Shown here piece by piece: positions 43,948 to 53,636 of a stretch of 64,000 nucleotides of DNA; positions within the stretch are counted from its first letter, which is position 1, and every line of letters begins with the position of its first letter. Source of the DNA: Candidatus Nanopelagicus limnes (GTDB lineage Bacteria > Actinomycetota > Actinomycetes > Nanopelagicales > Nanopelagicaceae); assembly GCF_002287885.2 (NCBI RefSeq), contig NZ_CP016768.2, positions 744,001 to 808,000 of the forward strand. The letters are read 5' to 3'. Position numbers and translations under genes: made by a program. Under the pieces are notes generated by a model. That model did not search any database, had not been told where the DNA came from, and worked only from the letters and a program-made list of their open reading frames with translations.

Positions 43948-45823
43948 TATCCATGCCAATCTCACTGCTATTCCAGGCAACTAAAGATCTGGTGATGTTT
44001 TGAACTGTAATTCCTAAATCTTCTAAAATTTCAGCTCGTTTTGAGTGCTCTAAGAACGCTAGTGGTAAACCAATTGAGTGCACCGGCACATTTAACTGCG
44101 CATCTCTAAATAATTCAGAAATCGTGCTGGCAATTCCGCCATGTTTAATACCATCTTCTAACACAACTACATTTTTATATCGTTGAGCCATTGTTACTAA
44201 TGATTTTGGAAGTGGCTTAACCCATCTTGGATCAATAACGGTAACGCCCACACCCTCTCGGTAGGCTTGCGCCGCTGCTTCAACTGCGATTGATGCAAAG
44301 GCACCAATACTCACTAATAAAACATCCGCGCTCTCGCCACGATATAAAACATCAATGCCATCACGACGTTCAAATGCTGGAATGTCAGCATTTACCGCAC
44401 CCTTTGGAAAACGAATTAATGAAGGAGCATCAGAGATATCTAATGCCTCGCGTAATGTTTCTCTTACTCGCTCAGCATCTCGGGGGGCTGCCACATGCAA
44501 GGTTGGCACAATTCCAGTTAAAGCTAAATCCCACATACCGTTATGAGATGGGCCATCATCACCGGTGACGCCTGCTCGATCTAATACAAAAGTAACCCCA
44601 GCTTTATGAAGTGCAACATCAAGTAATAACTGATCAAAGGCTCTATTTAAAAATGTGGAGTAAACCGCAACTACTGGATGCAGGCCTGCAAATGCCATTC
44701 CAGCTGCTGAAGTTGCTGCATGTTGTTCAGCAATGCCAACATCAAATGTTCGATCTGGGAATGCTTTTTCAAACTTATCTAAGCCAGTTGGCCCCATCAT
44801 TGCTGCAGTAATTGCCACTACATCACTTCTTTCGGCGCCAATCTTTACTAACTCATCTGAAAACACAGAGGTCCAACTCTTTCCACCCTTACTTAAAGGT
44901 TGACCTGTTTCCGCATCGACAACACCGACGGCATGAAACTTCTCTGCTTCATCATTGATCGCTGGTGCATGGCCTTTACCTTTTTCAGTAATTACATGAA
45001 CTAAAACCGGCTGGCCATAATCTTTAGCAATCTTTAATGTTTTTTCCATTGCAACCACATCATGACCATCTACTGGGCCTAAATACTTAAGACCTAAGTC
45101 CTCAAACATTCCTTGTGGAGCGACAATATCTTTAATACCTTTTTTAACGCCATGCAGGGTTTCATAAATTGGCTGACCCACAACTGGTGTTCGCTCTAAT
45201 ACACCCTTGCCCCAATCTAAGAATTTCTCATAACCACTTGTGGCACGCAAGGTTGAAAGATAGGTAGCTAATCCACCAATAGTTGGTGAGTATGACCTCT
45301 CATTGTCATTAACAATTATTACCAGACGCTCATTTTTACTTGTAGAAATATTGTTTAAAGCTTCCCAACTCATTCCGCCAGTTAAAGCGCCATCACCAAC
45401 TACGCAAACTACTACACGATCTTTTTGATTTGTAAGGGAAAAACCTTTGGCAATTCCATCACTCCAAGAAAGGGCGGTAGATGCGTGTGAGTTTTCAACA
45501 ACATCATGCTCGCTCTCACTTCGATTTGGATATCCAGCCAAACCACCACGTTGACGAAGTTTTTCAAAACCAGCCATTCGCCCAGTTAATAACTTGTGGA
45601 CATAGCTTTGATGACCAGTATCAAAGACCACAACATCCTTTGGTGAATCAAAAATTCTGTGTATGGCAATAGTTAACTCAACTACTCCTAAATTTGGACC
45701 AAGATGACCACCAGATTTTGAAACCTTTTCAATTAGGAATGATCTAATCTCTGCAGATAAGTGATTTATCTCTTCAGCAGAGAGTTTCTTTAGATCCGCT
45801 GGCGATTTAATCTGACTAAGCAT
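43889..45823 (-). CDS. dxs: 1-deoxy-D-xylulose-5-phosphate synthase
   Basis: The first enzyme of the MEP isoprenoid pathway, thiamine-diphosphate dependent, 644 residues. The N-terminal domain has GHLGPNLGVVELT and the ThDP motif VVGDGALTGGMSWEALNN. The transketolase-like middle has VGIAEQHAATSAAGMA. DRAGVTGDDGPSHNGMWDL is the substrate block. The C-terminal domain runs to residue 644. A -10-like TAAACT (45835-45830) lies 6 nt before the ATG. The rnd-to-dxs neighbourhood is conserved in actinobacteria (Rv2681-Rv2682c, from memory), here separated by FTR1 and fadAB. Confidence 0.95.
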   Translation of the reverse strand: MLSQIKSPADLKKLSAEEINHLSAEIRSFLIEKVSKSGGHLGPNLGVVELTIAIHRIFDSPKDVVVFDTGHQSYVHKLLTGRMAGFEKLRQRGGLAGYPNRSESEHDVVENSHASTALSWSDGIAKGFSLTNQKDRVVVCVVGDGALTGGMSWEALNNISTSKNERLVIIVNDNERSYSPTIGGLATYLSTLRATSGYEKFLDWGKGVLERTPVVGQPIYETLHGVKKGIKDIVAPQGMFEDLGLKYLGPVDGHDVVAMEKTLKIAKDYGQPVLVHVITEKGKGHAPAINDEAEKFHAVGVVDAETGQPLSKGGKSWTSVFSDELVKIGAERSDVVAITAAMMGPTGLDKFEKAFPDRTFDVGIAEQHAATSAAGMAFAGLHPVVAVYSTFLNRAFDQLLLDVALHKAGVTFVLDRAGVTGDDGPSHNGMWDLALTGIVPTLHVAAPRDAERVRETLREALDISDAPSLIRFPKGAVNADIPAFERRDGIDVLYRGESADVLLVSIGAFASIAVEAAAQAYREGVGVTVIDPRWVKPLPKSLVTMAQRYKNVVVLEDGIKHGGIASTISELFRDAQLNVPVHSIGLPLAFLEHSKRAEILEDLGITVQNITRSLVAWNSSEIGMDIKEVMPRPLDENERRKPLR

Positions 45824-45859
45824 GGCTATAGTTTAAAGGGTAGTTAAAACAATGGCGAT

Positions 45860-48520
45860 TTACTTGCTCAATAATGAGCGTAATACATACTGCATGATGC
45901 CACCATGGCGATAGTAATCTGCCTCACCTGGGGTATCGATCCGAAGCTTTGCCTTAAATTTCTTTCCGCCGGCGGTTACTTCGACCTCTTTTGGTGTTTG
46001 GCCATCATTTAATTTGTCTACACCGGTAATTGAGAATACTTCACTGCCATCTAAACCTAATGATGCTGCATTCTGCCCATCTTGGAATTGAAGTGGCAGT
46101 ACTCCCATGCCAATTAAATTAGATCTATGAATTCTTTCAAAAGATTCTGCAATTACTGCGCGAACTCCAAGTAGTGCTGTTCCCTTTGCTGCCCAGTCGC
46201 GAGAAGATCCTGAGCCATATTCTTTGCCAGCCAAAATTACTAACGGAATATTTGCTTCAATATAGGCACGAGATGCATCATAAATTGTGGCTTGCTCACC
46301 ATTTGCTAGGAAATTTTTAGTAAATCCACCCTCTACGCCATTTAACAATAAATTCTTTAAGCGAATGTTTGCAAATGTTCCTCGGATCATTACCTCATGA
46401 TTGCCACGACGTGATCCATAAGAGTTAAAGTCAGCTCGATCTATGCCATGTTCTGCCAAGTACTTACCAGCCGGTGAATCAACTTTGATATTTCCAGCAG
46501 GTGAAATGTGATCAGTTGTTACTGAATCTCCTAGAACTGCAAGCACTCTGGCAGATTCAATATTTGTGACTGGCTTTGGATTTCTTGGCATACCATCAAA
46601 ATAAGGAGGTTTTCTAACATAGGTTGATTTAGCATCCCATTCAAAAGTATTACCAGTTGGCGTATCTAAGGATTTCCATCTTTTATCACCTTCAAAAACT
46701 GATGCGTAATCTTTTGTAAACATATCTGATGAAATTGAAGAAGCTACTACCGATTCAATCTCCGCACTTGTTGGCCAAATATCTTTTAGGAAAACTGGAT
46801 TACCATCACTTCCAGTTCCAATTGGATCCTTTTCAAAATCATGATTCATAGATCCAGTTAACGCATATGCAACCACTAAGGGTGGTGAAGCTAAGTAGTT
46901 CATCTTTACATCAGGTGAGATTCGACCTTCAAAATTTCGATTTCCAGAAAGGACGGCGGAGACAGCCAGATCATTCTCATTAATGGCCTTACTGATCTCA
47001 ACTGGAAGCGGACCTGAGTTTCCAATGCAAGTAACACAGCCATAACCAACTAAGTTAAAACCTAATTTCTCCATATAAGGAGTAAGTCCTGAGCGATCGT
47101 AATAATCAGTAACTACTTTAGATCCTGGTGCTAATGTGGTTTTCACCCAAGGTTTACTGGTTAAACCCTTCTCTACCGCCTTCTTGGCCAGTAATGCAGC
47201 TCCAATCATTACTGAAGGATTAGATGTATTTGTACAAGAGGTAATTGATGCAATCACTACATCACCATTAGAAACTGTGGTTGGCTTGCCATTAACCTTT
47301 ATATCAATCTTATTTTTACTTGTTTTATCGGTGAAGTAACTTGGTGCCACAGCTGCATATGAACTCTTAGCATCACTTAAGGAAATTCGATCTTGTGGAC
47401 GCTTTGGACCTGCAATTGAAGGCACAATTGTTGAAAGATCTAACTCTAGCTTTTCTGAGAATCTTGGAGATGCTGAAGGATCATGCCAAAGTCCATTTAC
47501 CTTTGCATACTTTTCTACCAACTCTAATTGCTCAGCGCTTCGACCAGTAAGTTTTAAATATCGAATTGTTTCTTCATCCACCGGAAAGATTGCACATGTT
47601 GAGCCATACTCAGGTGACATGTTTCCGATAGTGGCGCGATTAGCCATTGGCAGCGCGGTAACTCCAGGGCCATAAAACTCCACAAACTTTCCAACCACAC
47701 CATGCTTTCGCAGCATCTGAGTGATTGTTAAAACTAAATCTGTTGCAGTGGTTCCCACTGGCAGTTGGCCATTTAATTTAAATCCGACAACTCTTGGAAT
47801 TAACATCGAAACTGGTTGACCTAGTAATGCAGCCTCTGCCTCAATGCCACCAACGCCCCAACCAAGCACACCCAATCCATTAACCATGGTTGTGTGTGAA
47901 TCAGTTCCAACTACTGTGTCTGGGTAAGCCCGTAAGGTGCCATCTACTACTCGACTCATCACAACTCTTGCTAAGTACTCAATATTTACTTGATGAACAA
48001 TTCCTGTTCCTGGTGGCACGACTTTAAACTCATCAAATGCTGTTTGTCCCCAACGCAAGAAGCGATATCTCTCCTTGTTTCGTTGGTATTCAATATCAAC
48101 ATTTTGTTCAAAAGAATCCTTAGTTCCAAATAGATCTGCAATTACTGAGTGATCAATTACTAACTCAGCAGGAGAAAGTGGATTTACTTTTGCTGGATCT
48201 CCTCCTAAATCTGCAATTGCCTCTCGCATTGTTGCTAGATCCACTACGCAAGGCACGCCTGTGAAATCCTGCATAATCACACGTGCTGGCGTAAATTGAA
48301 TTTCAGTGTCTGGTTCAGCAGCTGGATTCCAACTAGCTAACTTCTTAATTTGATCAGCAGTGATATTGGCGCCATCTTCAGTGCGAAGTAAGTTCTCTAG
48401 CAAAATCTTTAAGCTAAATGGAAGATCTTTTGCTTCAGCAAAGCCAGTGATATCAAATATTTCATAGCTCTTACCGGCTACTTCCAGTGTGGTTTTGGAC
48501 TTAAATGAGTTCTTACTCAA
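45860..48520 (-). CDS. acnA: Aconitate hydratase A
   Basis: The TCA-cycle [4Fe-4S] enzyme that interconverts citrate and isocitrate, 886 residues. The cluster cysteines are in [11 protein letters not shown] and [13 protein letters not shown]. The swivel domain near the C-terminus has [16 protein letters not shown] with substrate-contacting Ser/Arg. The TTG start at 48520 is chosen because it has an AAAGAGGTG Shine-Dalgarno site 9 nt upstream and because actinobacterial AcnA begins here ([13 protein letters not shown]). An in-frame ATG at 48592 would add 24 residues unlike the family. dxs starts 36 bp after its stop on the same strand. Confidence 0.95.
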   Translation of the reverse strand: MSKNSFKSKTTLEVAGKSYEIFDITGFAEAKDLPFSLKILLENLLRTEDGANITADQIKKLASWNPAAEPDTEIQFTPARVIMQDFTGVPCVVDLATMREAIADLGGDPAKVNPLSPAELVIDHSVIADLFGTKDSFEQNVDIEYQRNKERYRFLRWGQTAFDEFKVVPPGTGIVHQVNIEYLARVVMSRVVDGTLRAYPDTVVGTDSHTTMVNGLGVLGWGVGGIEAEAALLGQPVSMLIPRVVGFKLNGQLPVGTTATDLVLTITQMLRKHGVVGKFVEFYGPGVTALPMANRATIGNMSPEYGSTCAIFPVDEETIRYLKLTGRSAEQLELVEKYAKVNGLWHDPSASPRFSEKLELDLSTIVPSIAGPKRPQDRISLSDAKSSYAAVAPSYFTDKTSKNKIDIKVNGKPTTVSNGDVVIASITSCTNTSNPSVMIGAALLAKKAVEKGLTSKPWVKTTLAPGSKVVTDYYDRSGLTPYMEKLGFNLVGYGCVTCIGNSGPLPVEISKAINENDLAVSAVLSGNRNFEGRISPDVKMNYLASPPLVVAYALTGSMNHDFEKDPIGTGSDGNPVFLKDIWPTSAEIESVVASSISSDMFTKDYASVFEGDKRWKSLDTPTGNTFEWDAKSTYVRKPPYFDGMPRNPKPVTNIESARVLAVLGDSVTTDHISPAGNIKVDSPAGKYLAEHGIDRADFNSYGSRRGNHEVMIRGTFANIRLKNLLLNGVEGGFTKNFLANGEQATIYDASRAYIEANIPLVILAGKEYGSGSSRDWAAKGTALLGVRAVIAESFERIHRSNLIGMGVLPLQFQDGQNAASLGLDGSEVFSITGVDKLNDGQTPKEVEVTAGGKKFKAKLRIDTPGEADYYRHGGIMQYVLRSLLSK

Positions 48521-48558
48521 TGCCCCACACCTCTTTCCTGTGTAATTCTGTCCTAATC

Positions 48559-49764
48559 CTATCTGTTTGCTGGTGAAAATCCAGCCACGCACTCAATGTG
48601 CTGGGTCATTGGGAAAAGATCAAAAGCCTCAATGTGATCCAACTTATAACCAAGGTCTGCCAAAGTTTTTGCATCTCTTGCCAATGCAGCAGGATCGCAT
48701 GCAACATAAACAATTTTTCTAGGTTTGAATTTAACCATCTGTTTAATTACAACATCACCAGCACCTGTTCGTGGTGGATCTAATAAAATCAAATCTGCTC
48801 GCTTCACAATTGGCAATTGTTGTGCGACTAATCCTTGAAAAATCTTCACATTCTCTTTGTTAAGGAAAATTCTTCGAGCATCTGCGACCGCAGTTTTATC
48901 GCTCTCAATTAAGGTAACAAAACCACGGTCACTAATCTCTATTAATATTGCTGCTGCAAATAGGCCAACACCTGAGTAAAGATCTAAAACATGATCTGCT
49001 GGCTTTACGCCAAGTTGCGATAGTGCAGCTTTTACCAACTCAACTGGTGCGCTGCGATGGCTTTGCCAGAATGCAGAGGGTGAGATTTTAAATGAGTTAC
49101 CGGCTACTTGCTCAACAATCTGAGTAGGACCGCTAATGCTTCTGCCTGATCGCATAACTGAAACTTCATTGGTACTAGAAACTGCAACCTCAACTCTGGC
49201 ATCAGATTTCCATTGCCTACTGGATAATTCACCCACATTCATTCTTTCATCAGCAATAAGGCAATCCTTAATTTCAACCACATCATTGCTACGAGCGCCA
49301 AAAAAACCAATCTGGCCATTAGCTGAAACTGCAAAATCCATTCGAGTGCGCCAATGCAATCCATCAGCAGGTTCTACTGAAGTTACCTTTAAATCAAAGC
49401 CAAGTTGAACTAAATCCATTTTGCCAATTCGCAAGAACTGTTCCTTAATGATCTGAGCTTTTAGTTCACGTTGCGTGCTGATATTTATATGCTGGAAATC
49501 GCAACCACCACAACTGCCGGCATACTGACAAGGTGGTGAAACTCTGGAGGCCACTGGTTGTAATACTTCTACAACATCTGCATGTGCAATCTTTGAACTA
49601 ACTGAGGTAATTTTTATATTAACTAACTCATCGGTGATGCCATGGCGCACAAAAATAACTTGTCCGTTATATCTTGCAACAAAATGTCCGCCATGTGCCA
49701 CTGGGCCAATTTGGACCTGGACAATCTGGCCTTCTTTTAACCGCTCCTGAGCGTTTGATTCCAT
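48559..49764 (-). CDS. TrmA/RumA-family 5-methyluridine RNA methyltransferase
   Basis: A 401-residue SAM-dependent enzyme. It has an N-terminal TRAM domain (about 8-60, [18 protein letters not shown]). The Fe-S cysteine cluster is [18 protein letters not shown]-binding [13 protein letters not shown] follows, then DPPRTGAG. The catalytic Cys is in [13 protein letters not shown]. It methylates U in tRNA or 23S rRNA; which one is not decidable. A -10-like TAGGCT (49777-49772) lies 7 nt before the ATG. It is divergent from the trkA pair, as in other actinobacteria (Rv2689c/Rv2691, from memory). Confidence 0.9.
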   Translation of the reverse strand: MESNAQERLKEGQIVQVQIGPVAHGGHFVARYNGQVIFVRHGITDELVNIKITSVSSKIAHADVVEVLQPVASRVSPPCQYAGSCGGCDFQHINISTQRELKAQIIKEQFLRIGKMDLVQLGFDLKVTSVEPADGLHWRTRMDFAVSANGQIGFFGARSNDVVEIKDCLIADERMNVGELSSRQWKSDARVEVAVSSTNEVSVMRSGRSISGPTQIVEQVAGNSFKISPSAFWQSHRSAPVELVKAALSQLGVKPADHVLDLYSGVGLFAAAILIEISDRGFVTLIESDKTAVADARRIFLNKENVKIFQGLVAQQLPIVKRADLILLDPPRTGAGDVVIKQMVKFKPRKIVYVACDPAALARDAKTLADLGYKLDHIEAFDLFPMTQHIECVAGFSPANR

Positions 49765-49771
49765 AGTGCGG

Positions 49772-49789
49772 AGCCTATGGGTGTAAGTT
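49772..49789. promoter_or_regulatory. Divergent leaderless promoter pair, methyltransferase / trkA
   Basis: TAGGCT on the minus strand (49777-49772) and TAAGTT on the plus strand (49784-49789) are -10-like hexamers only 6 bp apart. Each lies 7 nt from its start codon. The whole gap between the two coding regions is 32 bp, so the two -35 regions must overlap the opposite gene's promoter and start. Confidence 0.5.
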
Positions 49790-49796
49790 GTACTTT

Positions 49797-50459
49797 GTGC
49801 ACGTCGTAATAATGGGTTGTGGTCGAGTCGGTTCGACCCTTGCGGTAGATCTTGAAAAGTCTGGCCACACAGTGGCTGTAATAGACCAAAACCGCGAAGC
49901 CTTTAGACGTTTAGGTGCAAACTTCAATGGTCGAACAGTTGCTGGTGTCGGCTTTGATCGTGACACATTATTAGAGGCAGGAATCGAAAAAGCTGATGCT
50001 TTCGCAGCAGTTTCAAATGGTGATAATTCAAATATTTTGGCAGCACGAGTGGCTCGCGAAACTTTTGGCGTAAAAAATGTTGTTGCTCGAATTTATGATC
50101 CAGGTCGTGCTGAGATTTATCAGCGCCTTGGCATTCCAACTGTTGCAACAGTTCTTTGGACAACTGACCAGATTATGCGACGACTTACTCCCGATGGCAC
50201 AAAATCAGAGTGGCGAGATGCCACCGGAACAATTTTGCTAGTTGAAGTGAGCCTGCACAAAGAATGGTATGGCGAATCAATACTTTTAATTGAGAAAAAT
50301 ACTAATGCCAGAGTTGCATTTATAACCAGACTTGGTGAGGCTGTATTGCCAGATGAACACACAGTTTTGCAAGAGGGCGATTTAGTTCATCTTTTAGTTA
50401 ATGAAAAACAAGTTGCTGAGACTGAAAAAATGCTCGCTAAATCTCCGGCAGGTGCTTAA
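49797..50459 (+). CDS. trkA: TrkA-family K+ uptake regulatory protein (first copy)
   Basis: A 220-residue cytoplasmic RCK protein that gates Trk/Ktr potassium channels in response to NAD(H) or nucleotides. The TrkA-N Rossmann motif is IMGCGRVGSTLAVDLE, with Asp of VAVIDQN after beta-2. A TrkA-C domain covers about 135-215. The GTG at 49797 is chosen because the family begins HVVIMGCG and TAAGTT lies 7 nt upstream. Its stop overlaps the start of the second TrkA (TAATG). No channel subunit gene is in the window. Confidence 0.9.
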   Translation: MHVVIMGCGRVGSTLAVDLEKSGHTVAVIDQNREAFRRLGANFNGRTVAGVGFDRDTLLEAGIEKADAFAAVSNGDNSNILAARVARETFGVKNVVARIYDPGRAEIYQRLGIPTVATVLWTTDQIMRRLTPDGTKSEWRDATGTILLVEVSLHKEWYGESILLIEKNTNARVAFITRLGEAVLPDEHTVLQEGDLVHLLVNEKQVAETEKMLAKSPAGA

Positions 50460-51112
50460 TGAGAATTGCGATTGCAGGAGCTGGAAATGTTGGCCGAGCG
50501 ATTGCTCGAGAATTGTTAGAAAATGGCCATCAAGTGCTTCTAATTGATAAGGATCCAAAGGCGCTAAAGATGGATTCAGTCCCCGCCGCTGAGTGGCTAC
50601 TTGCTGATGCTTGTGAAATTACTGCGCTAGATCAAGCGAAGTTAGATGGCTGCCAAGTTTTAGTTGCCGCAACTGGTGATGACAAGGTAAATCTTGTTGC
50701 CTCCTTACTTGGTAAGACTGAGTATGGCGTGCCAAGAGTTGTCGCAAGAGTAAATCATCCAAAAAATGAATGGATGTTTGATTCATCCTGGGGTGTAGAT
50801 GTTTCAGTTTCAACACCAAGAATTATCTCAGCCCTAGTAGAGGAGGCAGTGAGTGTTGGTGATGTTGTCAGGTTATTCTCATTTAGAAAAGGTGAAGCAA
50901 ACTTAGTAGAAATAACCTTGCCTGATACCGCTGCTTGTTGCGGTAAAACTGTTGGCGAAGTTGAATTACCAGAGGATGCCAGCCTGGCTGCAATTGTTAG
51001 AGATAGCCATGTAATAACACCAAAGGATCATGATGTTTTCGCACCTGGTGATGAATTGCTATTTGTAGCATCAGCTAAAGCTGAGGAAAAACTAAAGTCC
51101 TGCTTTATCTAA
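50459..51112 (+). CDS. trkA: TrkA-family K+ uptake regulatory protein (second copy)
   Basis: A 217-residue protein with the same layout as its neighbour: IAGAGNVGRAIARELL, LLIDKD, and a TrkA-C domain ending LLFVASAKAEEKL. Paired trkA genes (ceoB/ceoC) are typical of actinobacteria and probably act as a heteromer. It is translationally coupled to the first copy. Its stop overlaps the convergent DUF3159 stop by 4 bp (CTAA). Confidence 0.9.
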   Translation: MRIAIAGAGNVGRAIARELLENGHQVLLIDKDPKALKMDSVPAAEWLLADACEITALDQAKLDGCQVLVAATGDDKVNLVASLLGKTEYGVPRVVARVNHPKNEWMFDSSWGVDVSVSTPRIISALVEEAVSVGDVVRLFSFRKGEANLVEITLPDTAACCGKTVGEVELPEDASLAAIVRDSHVITPKDHDVFAPGDELLFVASAKAEEKLKSCFI

Positions 51113-51732
51113 TTAACTTTAGTTGTAGGTGTTTTTCTTAAGATTTGCCAAGTTCCCCAGGCGGTTAATATAAATAATGGGTATCCCATCAATAACCTAG
51201 CGGTACCTAAAACATTAATATTTCCACTCTTATAAAGTGGATACTGAACAATTAACCTGGCAGCAAACATTGCTACCCAAAGCCAACCAGCTTTTATATA
51301 TGCATTTAAGCGGGCAGGATCTTTTCGCCACAACAAGTTCTCTCCCAAAATTGGTCCAAGCATTACGCCCAAGATTGGCCACTTAACTAAATTTGTAATT
51401 GCATAAAGGAGTCCATATCCAGCATTGATCCATAAGCCTGGTAGGTAAAAATCTGCGGCATTGCCAGTTCGTTTTGAAATTAGCGCACAAATACCAACAC
51501 CAATTAATCCAGAAAAAGCATGTTGAATCGTCTCTCGCTTTAACAAGCGAAGCAGCGTTAATACTACAGAAAGTGCCACAGCTGAATAAAGGGCAGCATT
51601 TACATCTTTGCCTGAGAGGTTAAAAACTATTAAGAAAACTAAGGCAGGAAGACCTGAATCAATTAATCCACGTTTTCCACCTAAGGCATTTAATACTTTG
51701 TCTTTATCCTCATTATGTCCCTGATAACTCAT
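51109..51732 (-). CDS. DUF3159 membrane protein
   Basis: A 207-residue protein with about five or six hydrophobic segments (about 30-50, 50-65, 75-95, 105-140 and 150-200). GGKRGLIDSGLPALVFLIVF at the start is typical of DUF3159. The function is unknown; the gene follows trkA in actinobacteria (Rv2693c, from memory). Its ATG overlaps the dut stop by 4 bp (ATGA). A vitamin-K-epoxide or Abi-type activity is not supported. Confidence 0.82.
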   Translation of the reverse strand: MSYQGHNEDKDKVLNALGGKRGLIDSGLPALVFLIVFNLSGKDVNAALYSAVALSVVLTLLRLLKRETIQHAFSGLIGVGICALISKRTGNAADFYLPGLWINAGYGLLYAITNLVKWPILGVMLGPILGENLLWRKDPARLNAYIKAGWLWVAMFAARLIVQYPLYKSGNINVLGTARLLMGYPLFILTAWGTWQILRKTPTTKVN

Positions 51733-52163
51733 GCGCCAGTTGATCCAAATCCCCCGGTGGCACGTTCTGAACCAGGTAAATCAGCAACTTCAACAAACTG
51801 GGCTCGTTCAACTTTTTGAATTACAAGTTGGGCGATGCGATCACCTTTTTTAAAGGAAACAGACTCAGTTAAATCATGGTTAATTAAAATAACTTGAAGT
51901 TCTCCGCGAAAACCAGCATCAACAGTTCCTGGTGTATTAACCATCGATATGCCATGCTTTATTGCCAACCCTGATCTTGGATGAACTAATGCAACATAAC
52001 CATTTGGCAGTGCGATACTAATTCCAGTTGGAATTAACATCCGCTCACCTGGCTTAATCGTGAAATCAATTCTGGTTGCCAAATCCGCGCCAGCATCCCC
52101 ACCTTTTGCATAAGAAGGCATTGGCACAGTTGGATCCAACCGTTTAATTAGTACCTGCGTCAT
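51729..52163 (-). CDS. dut: dUTP diphosphatase
   Basis: A trimeric dUTPase of 144 residues that removes dUTP and supplies dUMP. All five motifs are visible: GDAGADLATR (I), PRSGLAIKHG (II), NTPGTVDAGFRGELQV (III), KGDRIAQLVIQK (IV) and the C-terminal RATGGFGSTG (V). It is coupled at both ends by 4-bp overlaps, to the thioesterase gene upstream and DUF3159 downstream. Confidence 0.96.
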   Translation of the reverse strand: MTQVLIKRLDPTVPMPSYAKGGDAGADLATRIDFTIKPGERMLIPTGISIALPNGYVALVHPRSGLAIKHGISMVNTPGTVDAGFRGELQVILINHDLTESVSFKKGDRIAQLVIQKVERAQFVEVADLPGSERATGGFGSTGA

Positions 52164-52744
52164 GGATTTATATCAAAATCTGGATCAACAAATGCCATTA
52201 ACTCTGGATGCTCAACCAAATGATCCTTATATTGCTCAGTTAAATTCTTAATAAAATGCTCCATTGGAACTGCAATAAATAAGGCTGATGCTTGAACTGC
52301 AATTTCACCCGTTGGTGAATCCAACCTGCCTTCAGCTTGTGTGTAAACCTTTCGACCAGATTGTCCAGTAATTCTGGCATCAATATAAAGTGTGCGGCCC
52401 ATTGGTACGGGTAATAAGAAATCTGTTTCTAATCGACCAGTAACAGCTGGGGTTCTAATTAACCACATCAATTTACCAAGCGCTTCATCAAAGGCAAGAG
52501 AGAGTAAACCGCCATGGGCAAGGCCGGGAGCACCTTGGTGATCTTCAGTTACAGTGAATTTTCCAGTTAGATCTAATTCTTTTCCAGCAAAAGCTATTAA
52601 GTGCAATCCAGTTTTATGTAATTCACCACACCCAAAGCAATATCCAAAGTGAGAAGGAATCTGTGAACCAATTGCTGGCGCCTTTGGATGGCGCACCGGC
52701 ATCACCGCATCTGCAGGTGGAGTGGTGGATGCAATACGTGCCAT
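52160..52744 (-). CDS. PaaI-type hotdog-fold thioesterase
   Basis: A 194-residue protein. The hotdog domain covers about 50-165, with HQGAPGLAHGGLLSLAFDEALG (the HGG motif of the PaaI/4HBT group). The N-terminal CFGCG segment may bind metal. Acyl-CoA thioester hydrolysis is likely; the substrate is unknown. The ATG at 52744 has a -10-like TACGCT (52756-52751) 6 nt upstream, divergent from DUF3093. A second ATG at codon 15 is a possible alternative. It is coupled to dut by a 4-bp overlap. Confidence 0.8.
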   Translation of the reverse strand: MARIASTTPPADAVMPVRHPKAPAIGSQIPSHFGYCFGCGELHKTGLHLIAFAGKELDLTGKFTVTEDHQGAPGLAHGGLLSLAFDEALGKLMWLIRTPAVTGRLETDFLLPVPMGRTLYIDARITGQSGRKVYTQAEGRLDSPTGEIAVQASALFIAVPMEHFIKNLTEQYKDHLVEHPELMAFVDPDFDINP

Positions 52745-52750
52745 TGGTAA

Positions 52751-52760
52751 AGCGTATCCT
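52751..52760. promoter_or_regulatory. Overlapping head-to-head -10 boxes, thioesterase / DUF3093
   Basis: TACGCT on the minus strand (52756-52751) and TATCCT on the plus strand (52755-52760) overlap by 2 bp. They lie 6 and 7 nt from their start codons, within a 23-bp intergenic gap. Two polymerases could not bind at once. Confidence 0.5.
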
Positions 52761-52767
52761 TTATCTC

Positions 52768-53217
52768 ATGTCTAGATCTAATTCTAACTCTGAGTTTGCT
52801 GAGCGAATAAACTGGCCAGTTTGGTTGTGGTTATTTCTAGCGATGATGATCGCCTCGATCTATCTAACCTTCTGGGCACCCTTTGGCAATCTGCTCGCGG
52901 CTACTATCTCCATCTTAATTTCTATCACTTTGATTTATAGCGCAAGAAAATCAGTACTTGAAATTGTTGTAATAAATAATTGGCTCTATGTTGGAAATGC
53001 CAAGATTGAGTGCAAGCACATCAAGAAAGTCACCGCATTAAAAAGGGAAGAATTCTTAAAACTTCGTGGTCAAAATGCAGATCCGGCCGCCTTTAATGCA
53101 ACACGTTTTTGGGTTTCAACTGGTGTGAAGGTTGAATTAAAAGATAAGAATGATCCGACGCCATATTGGCTTATTGCAACTAGAAAACCAAAAAAACTTG
53201 CAGCAGCTTTAGATTAA
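52768..53217 (+). CDS. DUF3093 membrane protein
   Basis: A 149-residue protein with two adjacent membrane segments (about 16-34 and 38-56). A small C-terminal domain follows, with VVINNWLYVGNAKIE and AAFNATRFWVSTGVKVEL, the typical DUF3093 blocks. The function is unknown (related to Rv2698, from memory). An upstream in-frame extension is rejected: the ATG at 52768 is the family start and TATCCT lies 7 nt before it. Its stop overlaps the convergent DUF4193 stop (TTAA). Confidence 0.83.
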   Translation: MSRSNSNSEFAERINWPVWLWLFLAMMIASIYLTFWAPFGNLLAATISILISITLIYSARKSVLEIVVINNWLYVGNAKIECKHIKKVTALKREEFLKLRGQNADPAAFNATRFWVSTGVKVELKDKNDPTPYWLIATRKPKKLAAALD

Positions 53218-53510
53218 TCGCAGTCGCGACAAACAGCCTTCAGTCCTTCACCTCGTGCACGTTGGTTAACATGCTTAACTAGGAAACAGCGACTACAGGC
53301 GAATTCATCCTCTTGCTTTGGTACAACCTTTACCGTTAACTCTTCACCAGATAAATCGGCGCCAGGCAACTCAAGATTTTCAGCAGCCTCTGCTTCATCA
53401 ATATCTACCTGTCCAGATTGAGCATCAGCACGTCGAGCTTTTAATTCCTCTAACGATTCTTCATGTAACTCTTCATCGGTTTTCCGGGGGGTGTCGTAAT
53501 CGGTTGCCAT
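53214..53510 (-). CDS. DUF4193 zinc-ribbon protein
   Basis: A 98-residue acidic protein. The N-terminus is MATDYDTPRKTDEE, the middle is rich in Glu, and a C-terminal zinc ribbon has FACSRCFLVKH and CRDCD. It matches the highly conserved actinobacterial DUF4193 family (Rv2699c, from memory), of unknown function. Its Shine-Dalgarno site (AGGAGG) is the strongest in the window, unlike the leaderless neighbours, suggesting high expression. Confidence 0.88.
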   Translation of the reverse strand: MATDYDTPRKTDEELHEESLEELKARRADAQSGQVDIDEAEAAENLELPGADLSGEELTVKVVPKQEDEFACSRCFLVKHVNQRARGEGLKAVCRDCD

Positions 53511-53636
53511 CAGTCACCTCCTCTTAAAAATTAAGTAAAACTATTTCGATCTCTGTTGGTGTAAGGATTACTCCAACTGGGCGGATAATCCCCTATTGGA
53601 GATAGATGTACCTAATCAACGCTAGGCGTGTCGGGA

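Noticed and set aside
53560..53592. Terminator hairpin GGATTA...TAATCC between trmD and DUF4193
   Set aside because: Outer arms pair but the inner stem is poor and no T-run follows on either strand.
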